Shown here piece by piece: positions 10,702 through 19,039 of a DNA stretch of 64,000 bases. A model generated the notes under the pieces. It was not told where the DNA came from. It saw only the letters and a program-made list of their open reading frames with translations, and did not search any database. Location of the stretch: the NCBI GenBank assembly GCA_965276765.1, contig OZ255627.1, positions 1,984,001-2,048,000 on the forward strand, in the 5' to 3' direction. Each line of letters starts with the position of its first letter. Within the stretch, counting starts at the first letter, position 1. The stretch comes from G965276765 sp965276765 (GTDB taxonomy: Bacteria; Actinomycetota; Acidimicrobiia; Acidimicrobiales; Palsa-688). A program made the position numbers and the translations under genes.

Positions 10702-11735
10702 CCTATGCCGGCGCCGGCGTGGATATCGACGCTGCCGACGCCGCCATCGATGCCATGCGCAACCTGGTTGCTTCGACCCAGGACCGGCACGGCCCGCTCG
10801 GCACCATCGGCGGGTTCGGCGGCCTCTTCGAGCTGCCTTCCGGGTACCGCCGGCCCGTCCTCGTCTCCGGGACCGACGGGGTCGGCACCAAGCTTGACGT
10901 GGCCATGGCCACCGGCCGCTTCGAGACCGTCGGCATCGACCTGGTGGCCATGTGCGTCGACGACCTGGTCTGCTGCGGGGCCAAACCCCTCTTCTTCCTC
11001 GACTATCAACTCCTCGGCCGGGTCGATCCGGACCAGGTCCGCTCGATCATGGTGGGTATCGCCGACGGGTGCCGGCAGGCCGGCTGCGCCATCGTCGGCG
11101 GCGAACTGGCCGAGCACCCCGGGCTCATCGCCCCCGGTCAGGTCGACCTGGCCGGCTTCGCCGTGGGCATCGTCGAGCGCGACGGCATCATCGACGGAGC
11201 CGCCACATCCACCGCCGGCGACGTGCTCGTCGGCCTTCCTTCGCCAGGACTCCGCTCCAACGGCTACACCCTCGCCCGCCGCGCTCTGCTCGAGGTGGCC
11301 GGGCGTTCGCTCGACGCTCCGGCCTGGACCGGCGCCGAGCACACCCTCGCCGACGAGCTGCTCGCCCCCTCGCTCATCTACACGCCGGCCGTGCTCGACG
11401 CGGTGGCGTGCGGCGGAGTGCACGCCGTCGCCCACGTCACCGGCGGCGGCCTCCCCGGCAACCTGCCCCGGGCCCTGCCGCCCGACATCGACGCCGTCGT
11501 AGAACGGGCCCGGTGGCGCGAGCCGAGGATCTTTGCCGAGATCGCCGCCGCCGGCGGGGTCAGCGACGCCGAGATGCTGCGGGTGTTCAACCTGGGGATC
11601 GGGATGGTCCTGACCGTCGCCCCCGACGCCGTCGACGCCGTGCTCGCCGCCGTGGTCGCCCGTGGTCACGAGGCCGTGGTCATCGGCCGGCTCGAACCCG
11701 GCGCGGGGCGGGTCCGGGTCATGAGCGTCGCCTAG
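10677..11735 (+). CDS. purM: Phosphoribosylformylglycinamidine cyclo-ligase (AIR synthetase)
   Basis: PurM closes the imidazole ring, converting FGAM to AIR with ATP. The product is 352 residues and shows the expected LTYAGAGVDIDAADAAI start, SGTDGVGTKLDVA, VDDLVCCGAKPLFFLDY, GGELAEHPG and HVTGGGLPGN. The only plausible start is the GTG inside the fourth unit of the 16-bp repeat; it has no ribosome-binding site of its own. Initiation may depend on ribosomes that have just terminated at purF 40 nt upstream. The copy number of the repeat therefore sets the purF-purM spacing. Confidence 0.95.
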   Translation: MAEHPSGLTYAGAGVDIDAADAAIDAMRNLVASTQDRHGPLGTIGGFGGLFELPSGYRRPVLVSGTDGVGTKLDVAMATGRFETVGIDLVAMCVDDLVCCGAKPLFFLDYQLLGRVDPDQVRSIMVGIADGCRQAGCAIVGGELAEHPGLIAPGQVDLAGFAVGIVERDGIIDGAATSTAGDVLVGLPSPGLRSNGYTLARRALLEVAGRSLDAPAWTGAEHTLADELLAPSLIYTPAVLDAVACGGVHAVAHVTGGGLPGNLPRALPPDIDAVVERARWREPRIFAEIAAAGGVSDAEMLRVFNLGIGMVLTVAPDAVDAVLAAVVARGHEAVVIGRLEPGAGRVRVMSVA

Positions 11736-11837
11736 TCAGGGTGGGGGTGAAAAATGACCCGTTTGTGCCATTCTCCGCGCCATCCCTCGCCCGTAGGGTT
11801 GGGGAGCAAACCGGACAGACAGAAAGAAAGACTAGTC

Positions 11838-12038
11838 ATGGAAGACCACGCACAAGCGGACACGCTCCTCACGCCGGCCGAGGTCGCCGCCTTGTTCCGC
11901 GTGAACCCCAAGACGGTCACCCGTTGGGCCAGGGCGGGCAAGATCACCGCCATTCGCACGCTCGGCGGCCATCGTCGCTTCCGTGCGTCTGAGATCCGCC
12001 GTTGCCTCGAGCAGCTGGAGACGGGCCAGACCATCTGA
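11838..12038 (+). CDS. bldC: BldC-type MerR-like DNA-binding regulator
   Basis: A 66-residue single-domain winged-helix protein. It carries LLTPAEVAALFRVNPKTV and TRTLGGHRRFR-like IRTLGGHRRFRASEI, which almost match Streptomyces BldC. BldC binds DNA head-to-tail on direct repeats and controls developmental timing there; here it may be a general regulator. Location downstream of purM is shared with streptomycetes. The ATG at 11838 is preceded by purine-rich GAAAGAAAG. A longer in-frame extension has no similarity. The stop lies in a direct repeat (12022-12038 and 12041-12056). Confidence 0.93.
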   Translation: MEDHAQADTLLTPAEVAALFRVNPKTVTRWARAGKITAIRTLGGHRRFRASEIRRCLEQLETGQTI

Positions 12039-13216
12039 GCCGGGCCGACCATCTGACCGCACTCCCAGAGGGGTTCGTCGCCCACACCGGCCGCGTCGGC
12101 GTGAGGTCGGGGCCGGGCGACGACGTCGCCATCTTCTATTCCCGCCGGCCGGCCACGAGCGCCGGCGTCTTCACCAGGAGCCGGTTCGTCGGCCCCAGCG
12201 TGGCGCTCAGCCAACCAAGGGCGGCGGGAGGTACCGCGCGCAGCGTGGTCGTCGTCGCCGGCAACGCCAACGTGGCGACAGGCCCCCAGGGGCATCGTGA
12301 CGCCGCCGAGCTGGCCGGCTTGGCCGCGGCAGCCACGGGCGTGGGCTCCGGCGAGCAGCTCGTGGCGTCGACCGGCGTGATCGGGCGGCCCTACCCGATG
12401 CCGCTCCTGCGCACCTACCTGATGGGCCTCGACGCCCGCGACGATGTTGCGTGGGGCGCCGATGCGGCCGGCGTCGCCGCCGCCATCATGACCACCGACA
12501 CCGTGGCCAAGATCGCCGGGCGCCAGGTCGGCCCGGCCCGGGTGGTCGGGATGGCCAAGGGCGTCGGCATGATCGAGCCGGACATGGCGACCATGCTCGC
12601 CTTCGTCGTCACCGACGCCGAGGTCGCCGCCGGCCCGCTCGACCGGCTGTGGCGCCGCGCCGTCGACGACACCTTCAACTGCCTCAGCGTCGACACCGAC
12701 ACCTCCACCTCGGACACCGCCGTCGTCCTCGCCAACGGGGCGGCGGGACCGGTGCCCGAAGCGGAGCTGGCCGTGGCGTTGCGGGAGGTCTGCGTCGACC
12801 TCACCCTGCAGCTGGCGCGCGACGGCGAGGGAGCCACCAAGCTGCTCACGGTCACGGTGCGCGCCGCGAGGGACAGAGACCAGGCCCGCAGGGTGTCCAA
12901 GGCCATCGTCAACTCGCCGCTCGTCAAGACGGCCGTGCACGGCGCCGACCCCAACTGGGGGCGGGTGGCGATGGCGATCGGCAAGTGCTCCGACGACACC
13001 GACATCGACCAGGAACGCGTGGTGATCCGCTTCGGCGAGCTGGAGGCCTACCCGGCCATCCCCGGACCCGAAGGCCTGGCCGCGCTCGCCGGCGTCATGG
13101 GCGCCGACCACGTCGACATCGACGTCGAGCTCGGCACCGGCGGCGCCGAGGCGACCGCCTACGGCTGCGATCTGACCGACGGCTACGTCCGCATCAACGC
13201 CGACTACACCACCTGA
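12002..13216 (+). CDS. argJ: ArgJ family glutamate/ornithine N-acetyltransferase-like protein
   Basis: ArgJ enzymes move acetyl groups between ornithine and glutamate in the arginine pathway and self-cleave before a catalytic Thr. Here KGVGMIEPDMATMLAF contains the expected Ala-Thr cleavage site; STGVIG (oxyanion), TTDT and DPNWGR are also kept. The usual NSGNANACTG is changed to VAGNANVATG, losing the Asn, Ser and Cys positions. No other arg gene is nearby, so its exact role is less certain. The start is unclear: conservation needs the region from ~12056 on, and the only canonical alternative is TTG at 12002, overlapping bldC; CTG at 12035 or 12053 is possible. It overlaps the VKOR gene tail by 13 bp, convergently. 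Confidence 0.8.
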   Translation: MPRAAGDGPDHLSRADHLTALPEGFVAHTGRVGVRSGPGDDVAIFYSRRPATSAGVFTRSRFVGPSVALSQPRAAGGTARSVVVVAGNANVATGPQGHRDAAELAGLAAAATGVGSGEQLVASTGVIGRPYPMPLLRTYLMGLDARDDVAWGADAAGVAAAIMTTDTVAKIAGRQVGPARVVGMAKGVGMIEPDMATMLAFVVTDAEVAAGPLDRLWRRAVDDTFNCLSVDTDTSTSDTAVVLANGAAGPVPEAELAVALREVCVDLTLQLARDGEGATKLLTVTVRAARDRDQARRVSKAIVNSPLVKTAVHGADPNWGRVAMAIGKCSDDTDIDQERVVIRFGELEAYPAIPGPEGLAALAGVMGADHVDIDVELGTGGAEATAYGCDLTDGYVRINADYTT

Positions 13217-13812
13217 TCCGTGTCCGGCGCCGTCGTGGCGACGGTGCCGATGGCGACGACCACGAAGAGCAGGAACGTCAGGGCGTGGACGGCGGTGCAG
13301 TAGATGCAGATGTTCTTGATCAGGAAGAGCTCGGCGTAGACCAGCCACAGGATCATCCCCACTCCGACGACGCATGCGGCCACGCGGCCGATGCGGATGA
13401 GCGGCGATCGGGACCGCCACGCCGCCGGCAGCTGCAGCGGGATCATGGCGGCGAAGAAGACGAGGCCGAGCACAGCCACCGGGATGCCGAGGATGTGCGA
13501 GTAGGAGCTCGTCGTGACCTTGATGCAGTTGACGATGCCCGTGTCCGGGCAGGCCAGGATGGTTGCGGTCGTGTAGTGGGCGTAGGTCAGGTAGGCCGAG
13601 ACGCCGAGCCCGGCCACGCACAGCACGATCCCTGTGATCGCCGGCCAGTGCGGCGTGGGACCTGGTGCGTCGTCATCCCAGTCGTCGTCGATGTCATCGG
13701 GATCGTCCGGTGGCGCTGCGGCCACCTTGGTGTAGCTCGTCTGGCGGGCCATGTCCCTGGCTCGCCGACGCTGGGCCGCGCTGCGGGACGATGCGGTGCG
13801 GGATGGTGCCAC
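13204..13812 (-). CDS. Vitamin K epoxide reductase (VKOR) family membrane protein
   Basis: Bacterial VKOR homologues re-oxidise a periplasm-facing thioredoxin-like protein and pass electrons to quinone, replacing DsbB. This 202-residue protein has a ~60-residue acidic cytoplasmic N-terminus and about four or five membrane helices. It has the loop cysteines of LACPDTGIVNC, the conserved TSSYSHILGIP and the active-site CIYC. All four redox cysteines are therefore present. The GTG start has GGAG 5-6 nt upstream. It lies 16 nt after the DUF929-like thioredoxin gene, which is its likely redox partner. Confidence 0.93.
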   Translation of the reverse strand: MAPSRTASSRSAAQRRRARDMARQTSYTKVAAAPPDDPDDIDDDWDDDAPGPTPHWPAITGIVLCVAGLGVSAYLTYAHYTTATILACPDTGIVNCIKVTTSSYSHILGIPVAVLGLVFFAAMIPLQLPAAWRSRSPLIRIGRVAACVVGVGMILWLVYAELFLIKNICIYCTAVHALTFLLFVVVAIGTVATTAPDTDQVV

Positions 13813-13828
13813 GGTGGCTCCGCTCGGT

Positions 13829-14986
13829 TCAGCTCGTGATGGGCTTGGGGAACGACTTGCACACGCTGCCCGGCTTGCCGCCGGTCATGTGGCAGATATG
13901 CGAGACGATAGTCCCGGCGTTGGCGTACACACTGCTCGCCAGGCTGGTCTTGCCGGCCGCGACCTGGTTGGCGATTTCGTCGAAGGTCTTACCCTGCAAC
14001 AGTTGAGGGTTGTACTCGGCACCCGAGAGATAGGACTTCCCGTTGAAGTAGACGAACGGGATGTTCTGGCCGGAGTCGTACTTGGAGATGATGGCGTCTT
14101 GCGCCGCCGTTGGCGTCTGGAGCTTGACCTTTTCGTTCTCGGTCGTCGTCTCGACCGGGACGAACTTCACGTACTTGCTCGTGTAGCTCGACTTGTAGAA
14201 CGAGAAGGTCTGGGTGTTGGCGTAGACGTCGGTCGAGCTCGAGTGGATGTGGCTGAGGTTGGTGAAGGTCCCGAACTTGGAGAGGGCCAGGACCATGGCC
14301 CAGCGTTCGGTGGCGCAGTAGGGGCAGTACTCGGCGCCGATGTAGAGGACCTCCGGCTTGCCCGTGGCCGAGACCGGCTTGCCGTTGATGAGGGTCGGAT
14401 AGGAGATCCCCGTCTTGTAGTTGTTGGCTGCGGCGGCGAGGGCGGCGGGCGTGGCCGCCGTGTACTTGTCGTAGAGCGCAGTGGTGACCGCGGCGTTGGC
14501 CGTCGAGGCGGCCGCCGGATCCGTTGACGCCGCCGTCGTGGTGCCGGTCCCGCCTGTCAGCTTGATGATCACGAAGACCGCCACGACCACGATGACGACG
14601 GCGATGGCGCCGCCCGTGAGCCACATCTGGCGCTGACGCCGCCGTTGCGCCATGGCCTCCCGGCGGCGCTGGGCCGGACGGTTGGCCGACGACGATCGTG
14701 CGCCCGAAGAGGAGCGTGCTCCCGATGACGACCTGCTGCGAGATGACGATTGGCCCGCCGACGACCGGTCACCGGACGGCTCGGCCGGGCGGGATGCCTT
14801 GGCCGGGCCCGATGCCTTGGCCGGGCCCGATCGCTTGGCCGGGCCGGAGGGCTTGGCCATGCTCGTCGGCCGGTTGGGCTTGCGCTTGGCGCCTCGCGGC
14901 GGGACGGGCGTCGGGCCCGATTCGGACGGGGCTTCGTCGGGTCCGTCGGGTCCGTCGGGTTCGTCGGGTTCGTCGGGGGGAGTCAC
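13829..14986 (-). CDS. DUF929-like membrane-anchored thioredoxin-fold protein
   Basis: A 385-residue protein with three parts. Residues 1-120 are low-complexity and rich in Pro, Ser, Gly and Lys, encoded partly by 9-bp and 18-bp DNA repeats. One transmembrane helix follows (about 130-155). The C-terminal ~210 residues are extracytoplasmic, with YIGAEYCPYCATERWAM carrying a CPYC redox motif, which resembles DUF929 proteins. Two further cysteines lie near the end (HICHMTGGKPGSVC). Directly followed by VKOR, it is the likely disulfide donor (DsbA-like) of that pair; this is inferred from the motif and the neighbour. GTG start with GAGG about 7 nt upstream. Confidence 0.8.
   Translation of the reverse strand: MTPPDEPDEPDGPDGPDEAPSESGPTPVPPRGAKRKPNRPTSMAKPSGPAKRSGPAKASGPAKASRPAEPSGDRSSAGQSSSRSRSSSGARSSSGARSSSANRPAQRRREAMAQRRRQRQMWLTGGAIAVVIVVVAVFVIIKLTGGTGTTTAASTDPAAASTANAAVTTALYDKYTAATPAALAAAANNYKTGISYPTLINGKPVSATGKPEVLYIGAEYCPYCATERWAMVLALSKFGTFTNLSHIHSSSTDVYANTQTFSFYKSSYTSKYVKFVPVETTTENEKVKLQTPTAAQDAIISKYDSGQNIPFVYFNGKSYLSGAEYNPQLLQGKTFDEIANQVAAGKTSLASSVYANAGTIVSHICHMTGGKPGSVCKSFPKPITS
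14793..14864. repeat. 18-bp tandem repeat in the DUF929-like gene
   Basis: Four units of 18 bp, the first two identical (GATGCCTTGGCCGGGCCC) and the next two diverged, encode the repeated SGPAKA hexapeptide of the N-terminal linker on the minus strand. Because the unit is a multiple of 3, copy change would alter linker length without breaking the frame. A separate 9-bp GTCGGGTCC-type array (about 14931-14976) encodes the Asp/Gly/Pro start of the protein. Confidence 0.85.
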
Positions 14987-15174
14987 TGGACCTCGACGCT
15001 AGCGGCCGTTCGGACCCGAGCGACCAGCGGCCCCTGCAACAGGAAAGAGAGGATGAGACGGTTCGGCACCGTGGTGAGACGGTGGGGCCGCAGCCGTGGT
15101 TCCCCTCTTCAGCAACGTCTCAGGTTGGCGTCCCCGCCGCCATTGGCACCCATGGCCTTCGGTAGGCTCGTCGC

Positions 15175-15726
15175 ATCTCGACCGACGACGACTCCGGTCT
15201 GATCGCTCGGGCCCGTTCCGGTGACCGGGCCGCGCTCGACGCGCTGTTGCGTCGGCACCACGATCGCCTCTACCTGGTGTGCCGGAGGGTGGCAGGAACC
15301 GACGCCGACGCCGCCGACGCCCTACAAAACAGCCTCATCGCCATCGTCCGCGGCCTCGCTCACTTCGACGGGCGGTCCACGTTCTCGACCTGGACCTACC
15401 GGATCGCCGTCAACGCCGCCCTCGACGAGGTTCGCCGCAGGAACAGGCGCCCGGTCGCCACGCCCGACGTCGGCGAGCACGAAGCGCACGATGCGCTCGA
15501 CGGCGTGGCCGACCGCCTCGACGCCGACGCCGCCCTCCGCCGCCTCAGCCCCGAACACCGGACCGCCGTGGTCCTCCGCGATGTCTGCGGGCTCGACTAC
15601 GCCGAGATCGCCGAGGTGCTGCGGTTGCCTCCGGGGACGGTGCGCTCGCGCATCGCCCGCGGCCGCGCCGCCCTCGTCCCTCTGCTCGCCGACCCTGGCA
15701 GCCCGAAGGCGGTGAGCGCCGGATGA
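15175..15726 (+). CDS. ECF RNA polymerase sigma factor
   Basis: Region 2 begins at LIARARSGDRAALDALL, followed by STFSTWTYRIAVNAALDEVRRR. Region 4 contains LRDVCGLDYAEIAEVL and GTVRSRIARGRAAL. It directs RNA polymerase to a small regulon and is coupled to the downstream anti-sigma gene (ATGA overlap). The start is unusual: after the in-frame stop at 15163 there is no ATG, GTG or TTG until 15247, which would remove region 2.1. ATC at 15175 is placed 6 nt after TAGGCT, the position used for starts elsewhere in this window; CTG at 15196 is the alternative. With ATC the protein is 183 residues. Confidence 0.88.
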   Translation: MSTDDDSGLIARARSGDRAALDALLRRHHDRLYLVCRRVAGTDADAADALQNSLIAIVRGLAHFDGRSTFSTWTYRIAVNAALDEVRRRNRRPVATPDVGEHEAHDALDGVADRLDADAALRRLSPEHRTAVVLRDVCGLDYAEIAEVLRLPPGTVRSRIARGRAALVPLLADPGSPKAVSAG

Positions 15727-16499
15727 CCATGATCGACCCGCATCTCGACGTGGACCAGCTTTCGGCCGCCGTGGACGGCGAGCAAGACGCCGCCGTTTCC
15801 GCCCACCTCCTGGCCTGCCTGGCCTGCCGAGAGCAGCTGACGACCTGGCAGACCGCGCTCGGCCGCCTCGATGAACTGGACCGCTCCTCCAGCCCGACGC
15901 TGGTCGACGACACCGTCGACGCCGCCATGGCCGCGTGGACTCCGCCGCTTCGCCGGCCCGGACTCAGGGATCGGTTCTCGACACGCGGGGTGGCTGCGGT
16001 AGCGGCAATTGTCGTCGCCATCGCCGCCGCGGGATTCGGTCTCAGCCGCATCTCCGGCGACTCCTCGAGCAAGGCGACGGCGACCTCCTCGAGGGCGGCG
16101 AGCAGAGCCAAGCCGACGGCGGGCGGGCCGGCGGGTGGCTCGGCCGGGGCCGGATCGGCTACCTCGCCGCACAGCACCGCGCATGCGACCACGCCGGCGT
16201 CCGGCCCCCGTATCGTGGCGGCCGACCGCGCCTCGCTCACCGCCCAGCTGCGCCATGCGGTGCCGGCGGCCGCCGGGGTCGCGCCGAGCTCACGGACCGC
16301 AACACCGCCATGCCTTCGAGCGGCCAGACGCATTGAGGCCGGCGCCGGCACGGCCACCACCCGCCCCCTTGCCTACGACGCGCCGGTCGACTACGCCGGG
16401 GCCAACGGCCGGGTCTTCGTCTTCGCCAGGCCTGGCGGGCACACCGCCATCGTGCTGCGGTCGGTGTCGTGCATCCTGGTGGCCACCGTCAGGTTCTGA
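15723..16499 (+). CDS. Zinc-finger (ZAS-type) transmembrane anti-sigma factor
   Basis: This 258-residue protein should sequester the ECF sigma factor encoded just upstream. Near residue 30 it has HLLACLAC, the H-x3-C-x2-C motif of zinc-binding anti-sigma domains. A single hydrophobic helix (about 95-115) separates it from an extracytoplasmic Ala/Ser/Thr/Pro-rich linker and a small C-terminal domain with one Cys pair candidate (PPCLRAA and SVSCILV). The N-terminal half is cytoplasmic by the usual topology. What signal the outer domain senses cannot be told from sequence. Start ATG overlaps the sigma stop by 4 nt. Confidence 0.87.
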   Translation: MTMIDPHLDVDQLSAAVDGEQDAAVSAHLLACLACREQLTTWQTALGRLDELDRSSSPTLVDDTVDAAMAAWTPPLRRPGLRDRFSTRGVAAVAAIVVAIAAAGFGLSRISGDSSSKATATSSRAASRAKPTAGGPAGGSAGAGSATSPHSTAHATTPASGPRIVAADRASLTAQLRHAVPAAAGVAPSSRTATPPCLRAARRIEAGAGTATTRPLAYDAPVDYAGANGRVFVFARPGGHTAIVLRSVSCILVATVRF

Positions 16500-16512
16500 C
16501 GCAGCGTCCAGG

Positions 16513-16518
16513 TACCTT
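16513..16518 (+). promoter_or_regulatory. -10 element of a probable leaderless serA promoter
   Basis: TACCTT ends 7 nt before the serA ATG, and no Shine-Dalgarno is present. No clear -35 lies at 16-18 nt. The placement matches the two promoters in this window that do have a -35 (17768 and 22416). Confidence 0.5.
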
Positions 16519-16525
16519 GGAACGC

Positions 16526-17749
16526 ATGGCCATCGACGCTTCCACCCCCGCCCGTGGCAGGGCGCTGCTCGTGGAGAACATCCATCCCGGCGCCGTCGAC
16601 CTCCTCGAAGGCGCCGGCTGGGCCGTGTCCACGCTCAACCGGGCGGTTCCCGAAGGTGAGCTCGTCGACCTGCTCTCCGACGTCGAGCTCGTCGGCGTCC
16701 GCTCGCAGACCCAGGTGACAGAGACGGTGCTCGACAAGTCGAGGAGCCTGGTGGCCGTCGGCGCCTTCTGCATCGGCACCAACCAGATCGACCTGGCCGC
16801 CGCAGCCCGCCGCGGGGTGGGGGTGTTCAACGCCCCGTTTTCCAACACCCGCAGCGTCGTCGAGCTCGTCATCGCCGAGATCATCGCCCTGACCCGCAGG
16901 CTCACCGACAAGGACCGGGCCATGCACGCCGGGATCTGGGACAAGTCGGCGTCGGGATCCCACGAGGTGCGGGGCCGTCGCCTCGGCATCGTCGGGTACG
17001 GCAACATCGGCACGCAGCTCTCGGTGCTGGCCGAGAACCTCGGCATGTCGGTGTGCTTCTACGACACCGCCGACCGCCTGGCCCTCGGCAACGCCCGCCG
17101 CTGCGGCAGCCTGGGCGAGCTGCTCGAGTCGGTCGATGTCGTCAGCCTCCATGTCGACGGCCGCCCCGACAACCGCAACTTCTACGGGGAGGCGGAGTTC
17201 GCCCGCATGCGCCCCGGCTCGCTCTTCCTCAACCTGAGCCGAGGCTTCGTCGTCGACCACCGCTCGTTGCGGTCCCACATCGAGTCGGGGCACATCGCCG
17301 GCGCCGCCATCGACGTCTTCCCCCAGGAGCCGGGAGGCAAGGGCGAGCCCTTCGTCTCCGAACTGCGCGGCCTCTCCAACGTGATCCTCACCCCCCACGT
17401 CGGGGGCAGCACTGAAGAGGCGCAGGCCGACATCGGCCAGTTCGTCGCCCACAAGTTGATCGATTACGCCCGCTGCGGTACGACGTCGCTCTCGGTGAAT
17501 TTCCCCAACCTTGAGCTGCCGGTCCGTGCCGGGGCCCACGCCGTGGTGCATATCCATCGCAACACCCCGGGTGTGTTGGCCAAGATCAACAACATCTTCG
17601 CCGATCACCGGGTCAACATCGAAGGCCAGGCCCTCGGGACGAGAGGCGAGGTCGGCTACGTCGTTACCGATATCGCCAGTGACTTCACCGACGAGATGCT
17701 CAACCGGCTCGCCGGGATGGACGAGACCATCCGCATCAGAACCCTCTGA
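16526..17749 (+). CDS. serA: D-3-phosphoglycerate dehydrogenase
   Basis: SerA oxidises 3-phosphoglycerate with NAD to start serine synthesis. The 407-residue protein is the short Escherichia-type enzyme: GAFCIGTNQIDLAAA and FNAPFSNTRSVVELV in the substrate domain, and the NAD-binding GIVGYGNIGTQL. Then come GAAIDVFPQEP, the catalytic His region LTPHVGGSTEEAQ, and a C-terminal ACT domain (MHIHENRPGVL-like VVHIHRNTPGVLAKIN). The ACT domain suggests serine feedback. The ATG at 16526 is chosen because the extension upstream is non-conserved and TACCTT sits 7 nt before it. It is not part of the sigma/anti-sigma unit. Confidence 0.96.
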   Translation: MAIDASTPARGRALLVENIHPGAVDLLEGAGWAVSTLNRAVPEGELVDLLSDVELVGVRSQTQVTETVLDKSRSLVAVGAFCIGTNQIDLAAAARRGVGVFNAPFSNTRSVVELVIAEIIALTRRLTDKDRAMHAGIWDKSASGSHEVRGRRLGIVGYGNIGTQLSVLAENLGMSVCFYDTADRLALGNARRCGSLGELLESVDVVSLHVDGRPDNRNFYGEAEFARMRPGSLFLNLSRGFVVDHRSLRSHIESGHIAGAAIDVFPQEPGGKGEPFVSELRGLSNVILTPHVGGSTEEAQADIGQFVAHKLIDYARCGTTSLSVNFPNLELPVRAGAHAVVHIHRNTPGVLAKINNIFADHRVNIEGQALGTRGEVGYVVTDIASDFTDEMLNRLAGMDETIRIRTL

Positions 17750-17767
17750 ACAGCCCCTCGTCGAGGG

Positions 17768-17796
17768 TTGACAAGAAGTCTTTCGATAGATAGCTT
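17768..17796 (+). promoter_or_regulatory. Housekeeping-type promoter of the MFS gene, leaderless
   Basis: A perfect -35 TTGACA (17768-17773), a 17-nt spacer and -10 TAGCTT (17791-17796) place the transcription start at about 17803-17804, on the GTG start codon itself. A short stem CCCTC-GTC-GAGGG (17755-17767) abuts the -35. This is the clearest promoter in the window. Confidence 0.8.
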
Positions 17797-17803
17797 TCTA
17801 TCC

Positions 17804-19006
17804 GTGCGGCGCCTGAAGCACGTCCCCTTCGCTCGCCGGTACCTCGCCGGCCAGGCCCTCTCGATCCTGGGCGATACCTCGCTGTGGTTGGCGCTGGCCA
17901 TCTGGGTCAGGGAGCTGACCGGTTCCAATGCCCTGGCCGGGCTCACCTTCTTCTTCATGGCCGGACCCTCGATCCTCGGGCCCGTGTGGGGGACCTTCGT
18001 CGACCGGTTCCGGCGCCGCCCTGTGCTCATCGCGGTCAACGCCGCCACCGGCGCGCTGACCCTCTCCCTGTTCTTCGTCCACGACCGTCGCCAGGTGTGG
18101 CTGATCTGGGCGGTGATGGTCGGTTACGGCGTGTCGAGCTCGATGCTCGGCGCGGCCCAGAGCGGCTTCCTCCACTCCCTCGTGCCCGACGACCATCTCG
18201 GTGATGCCCAGGGGCTGCTCTCGACGGTGCGAGAGGGCCTCCGCCTGGTGTCGCCGCTCATCGGGGCCGGCCTCTTCACCGTCGTCGGGGGCCACGTGGT
18301 CGCCGCCATCGACGCCGGCACGTTCGCCGTGGCGACCGTGTCCGTGGCGAGCATCCGGGTCGGGGAGCCGGCGCCGGTTCGCAGCCCCGGGCGGTGGAGG
18401 ACGGAGGTGGCCGCCGGCCTTACCCATATCCGAAGGACCGTGCCAATACGCCAGGTCACCGCCGCGCTCGCCGCGACCTGCTGCGTGATCGGGTTCACCG
18501 AGACGGCCGTCATCGCCGTGGTCACCACCGGCCTGCACCGATCTGCGGGCTGGCTGGGCCCGTTCGAATCGCTCATGGGCGTGGGCGCCATCGTGGGTGG
18601 TCCGACCGTAGCCAGGGCCATGCGCCGGCTGGGTGAGGGCAGGGTGAGCGCCATCGGCATGATCTGCTTCGCCGCCGGCGACCTCCTCCTCGTCGTCCCC
18701 GTGCTCGGGGTCGACGCCGCCGGCGCCGCTATCGCCGGCTTCGGATTGCCATGGCTGATCGCCGCATCCAACACGTTGATCCAACGCCAGACCCCGGCCC
18801 ACCTCCAGGGGAGGGTCAGCGCCACCCTCGACGTGGTGGTTGGCACCCCGCAGGCCGTCTCGATCGCCGTTGGCGCGGGATTGATCGCCGTGATCGGCTA
18901 CCAGTGGCTCCTCGCCGCGGTCGGTGTCGTGACCCTGATATCGGGCGTCTGGCTTGTCACTCGCAGGGAGCAGCAGAGCATTCCCGCTCCCGTGCTTGTG
19001 GCCTAG
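17804..19006 (+). CDS. MFS transporter (12-helix exporter type)
   Basis: A 400-residue major facilitator with about 12 hydrophobic segments. The start resembles MFS exporters of the EntS/MFS_3 kind: RRYLAGQALSILGDTSLWLALAIWV, then the loop 2-3 motif GPVWGTFVDRFRRRPVL. The GTG at 17804 is preferred over a TTG at 17768, because the TTG is part of the TTGACA -35 box and the extra 12 residues are not MFS-like. Substrate is unknown; relatives export siderophores or drugs. The stop precedes the Pr6Pr gene by 33 nt, so the two may be co-transcribed. Confidence 0.88.
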   Translation: MRRLKHVPFARRYLAGQALSILGDTSLWLALAIWVRELTGSNALAGLTFFFMAGPSILGPVWGTFVDRFRRRPVLIAVNAATGALTLSLFFVHDRRQVWLIWAVMVGYGVSSSMLGAAQSGFLHSLVPDDHLGDAQGLLSTVREGLRLVSPLIGAGLFTVVGGHVVAAIDAGTFAVATVSVASIRVGEPAPVRSPGRWRTEVAAGLTHIRRTVPIRQVTAALAATCCVIGFTETAVIAVVTTGLHRSAGWLGPFESLMGVGAIVGGPTVARAMRRLGEGRVSAIGMICFAAGDLLLVVPVLGVDAAGAAIAGFGLPWLIAASNTLIQRQTPAHLQGRVSATLDVVVGTPQAVSIAVGAGLIAVIGYQWLLAAVGVVTLISGVWLVTRREQQSIPAPVLVA

Positions 19007-19039
19007 CTACCATCCAGGCCAGTCTCGAGGAGGGCCGGC

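Noticed and set aside
10325..11669. Minus-strand frames over purF and purM
   Set aside because: Antisense shadows; no start signal or family, and they translate the 16-bp repeat.
14750..15202. Plus-strand frame leading into the sigma factor region
   Set aside because: It stops at 15202 in a frame different from the sigma gene and is antisense to the repeat-rich DUF929-like gene.
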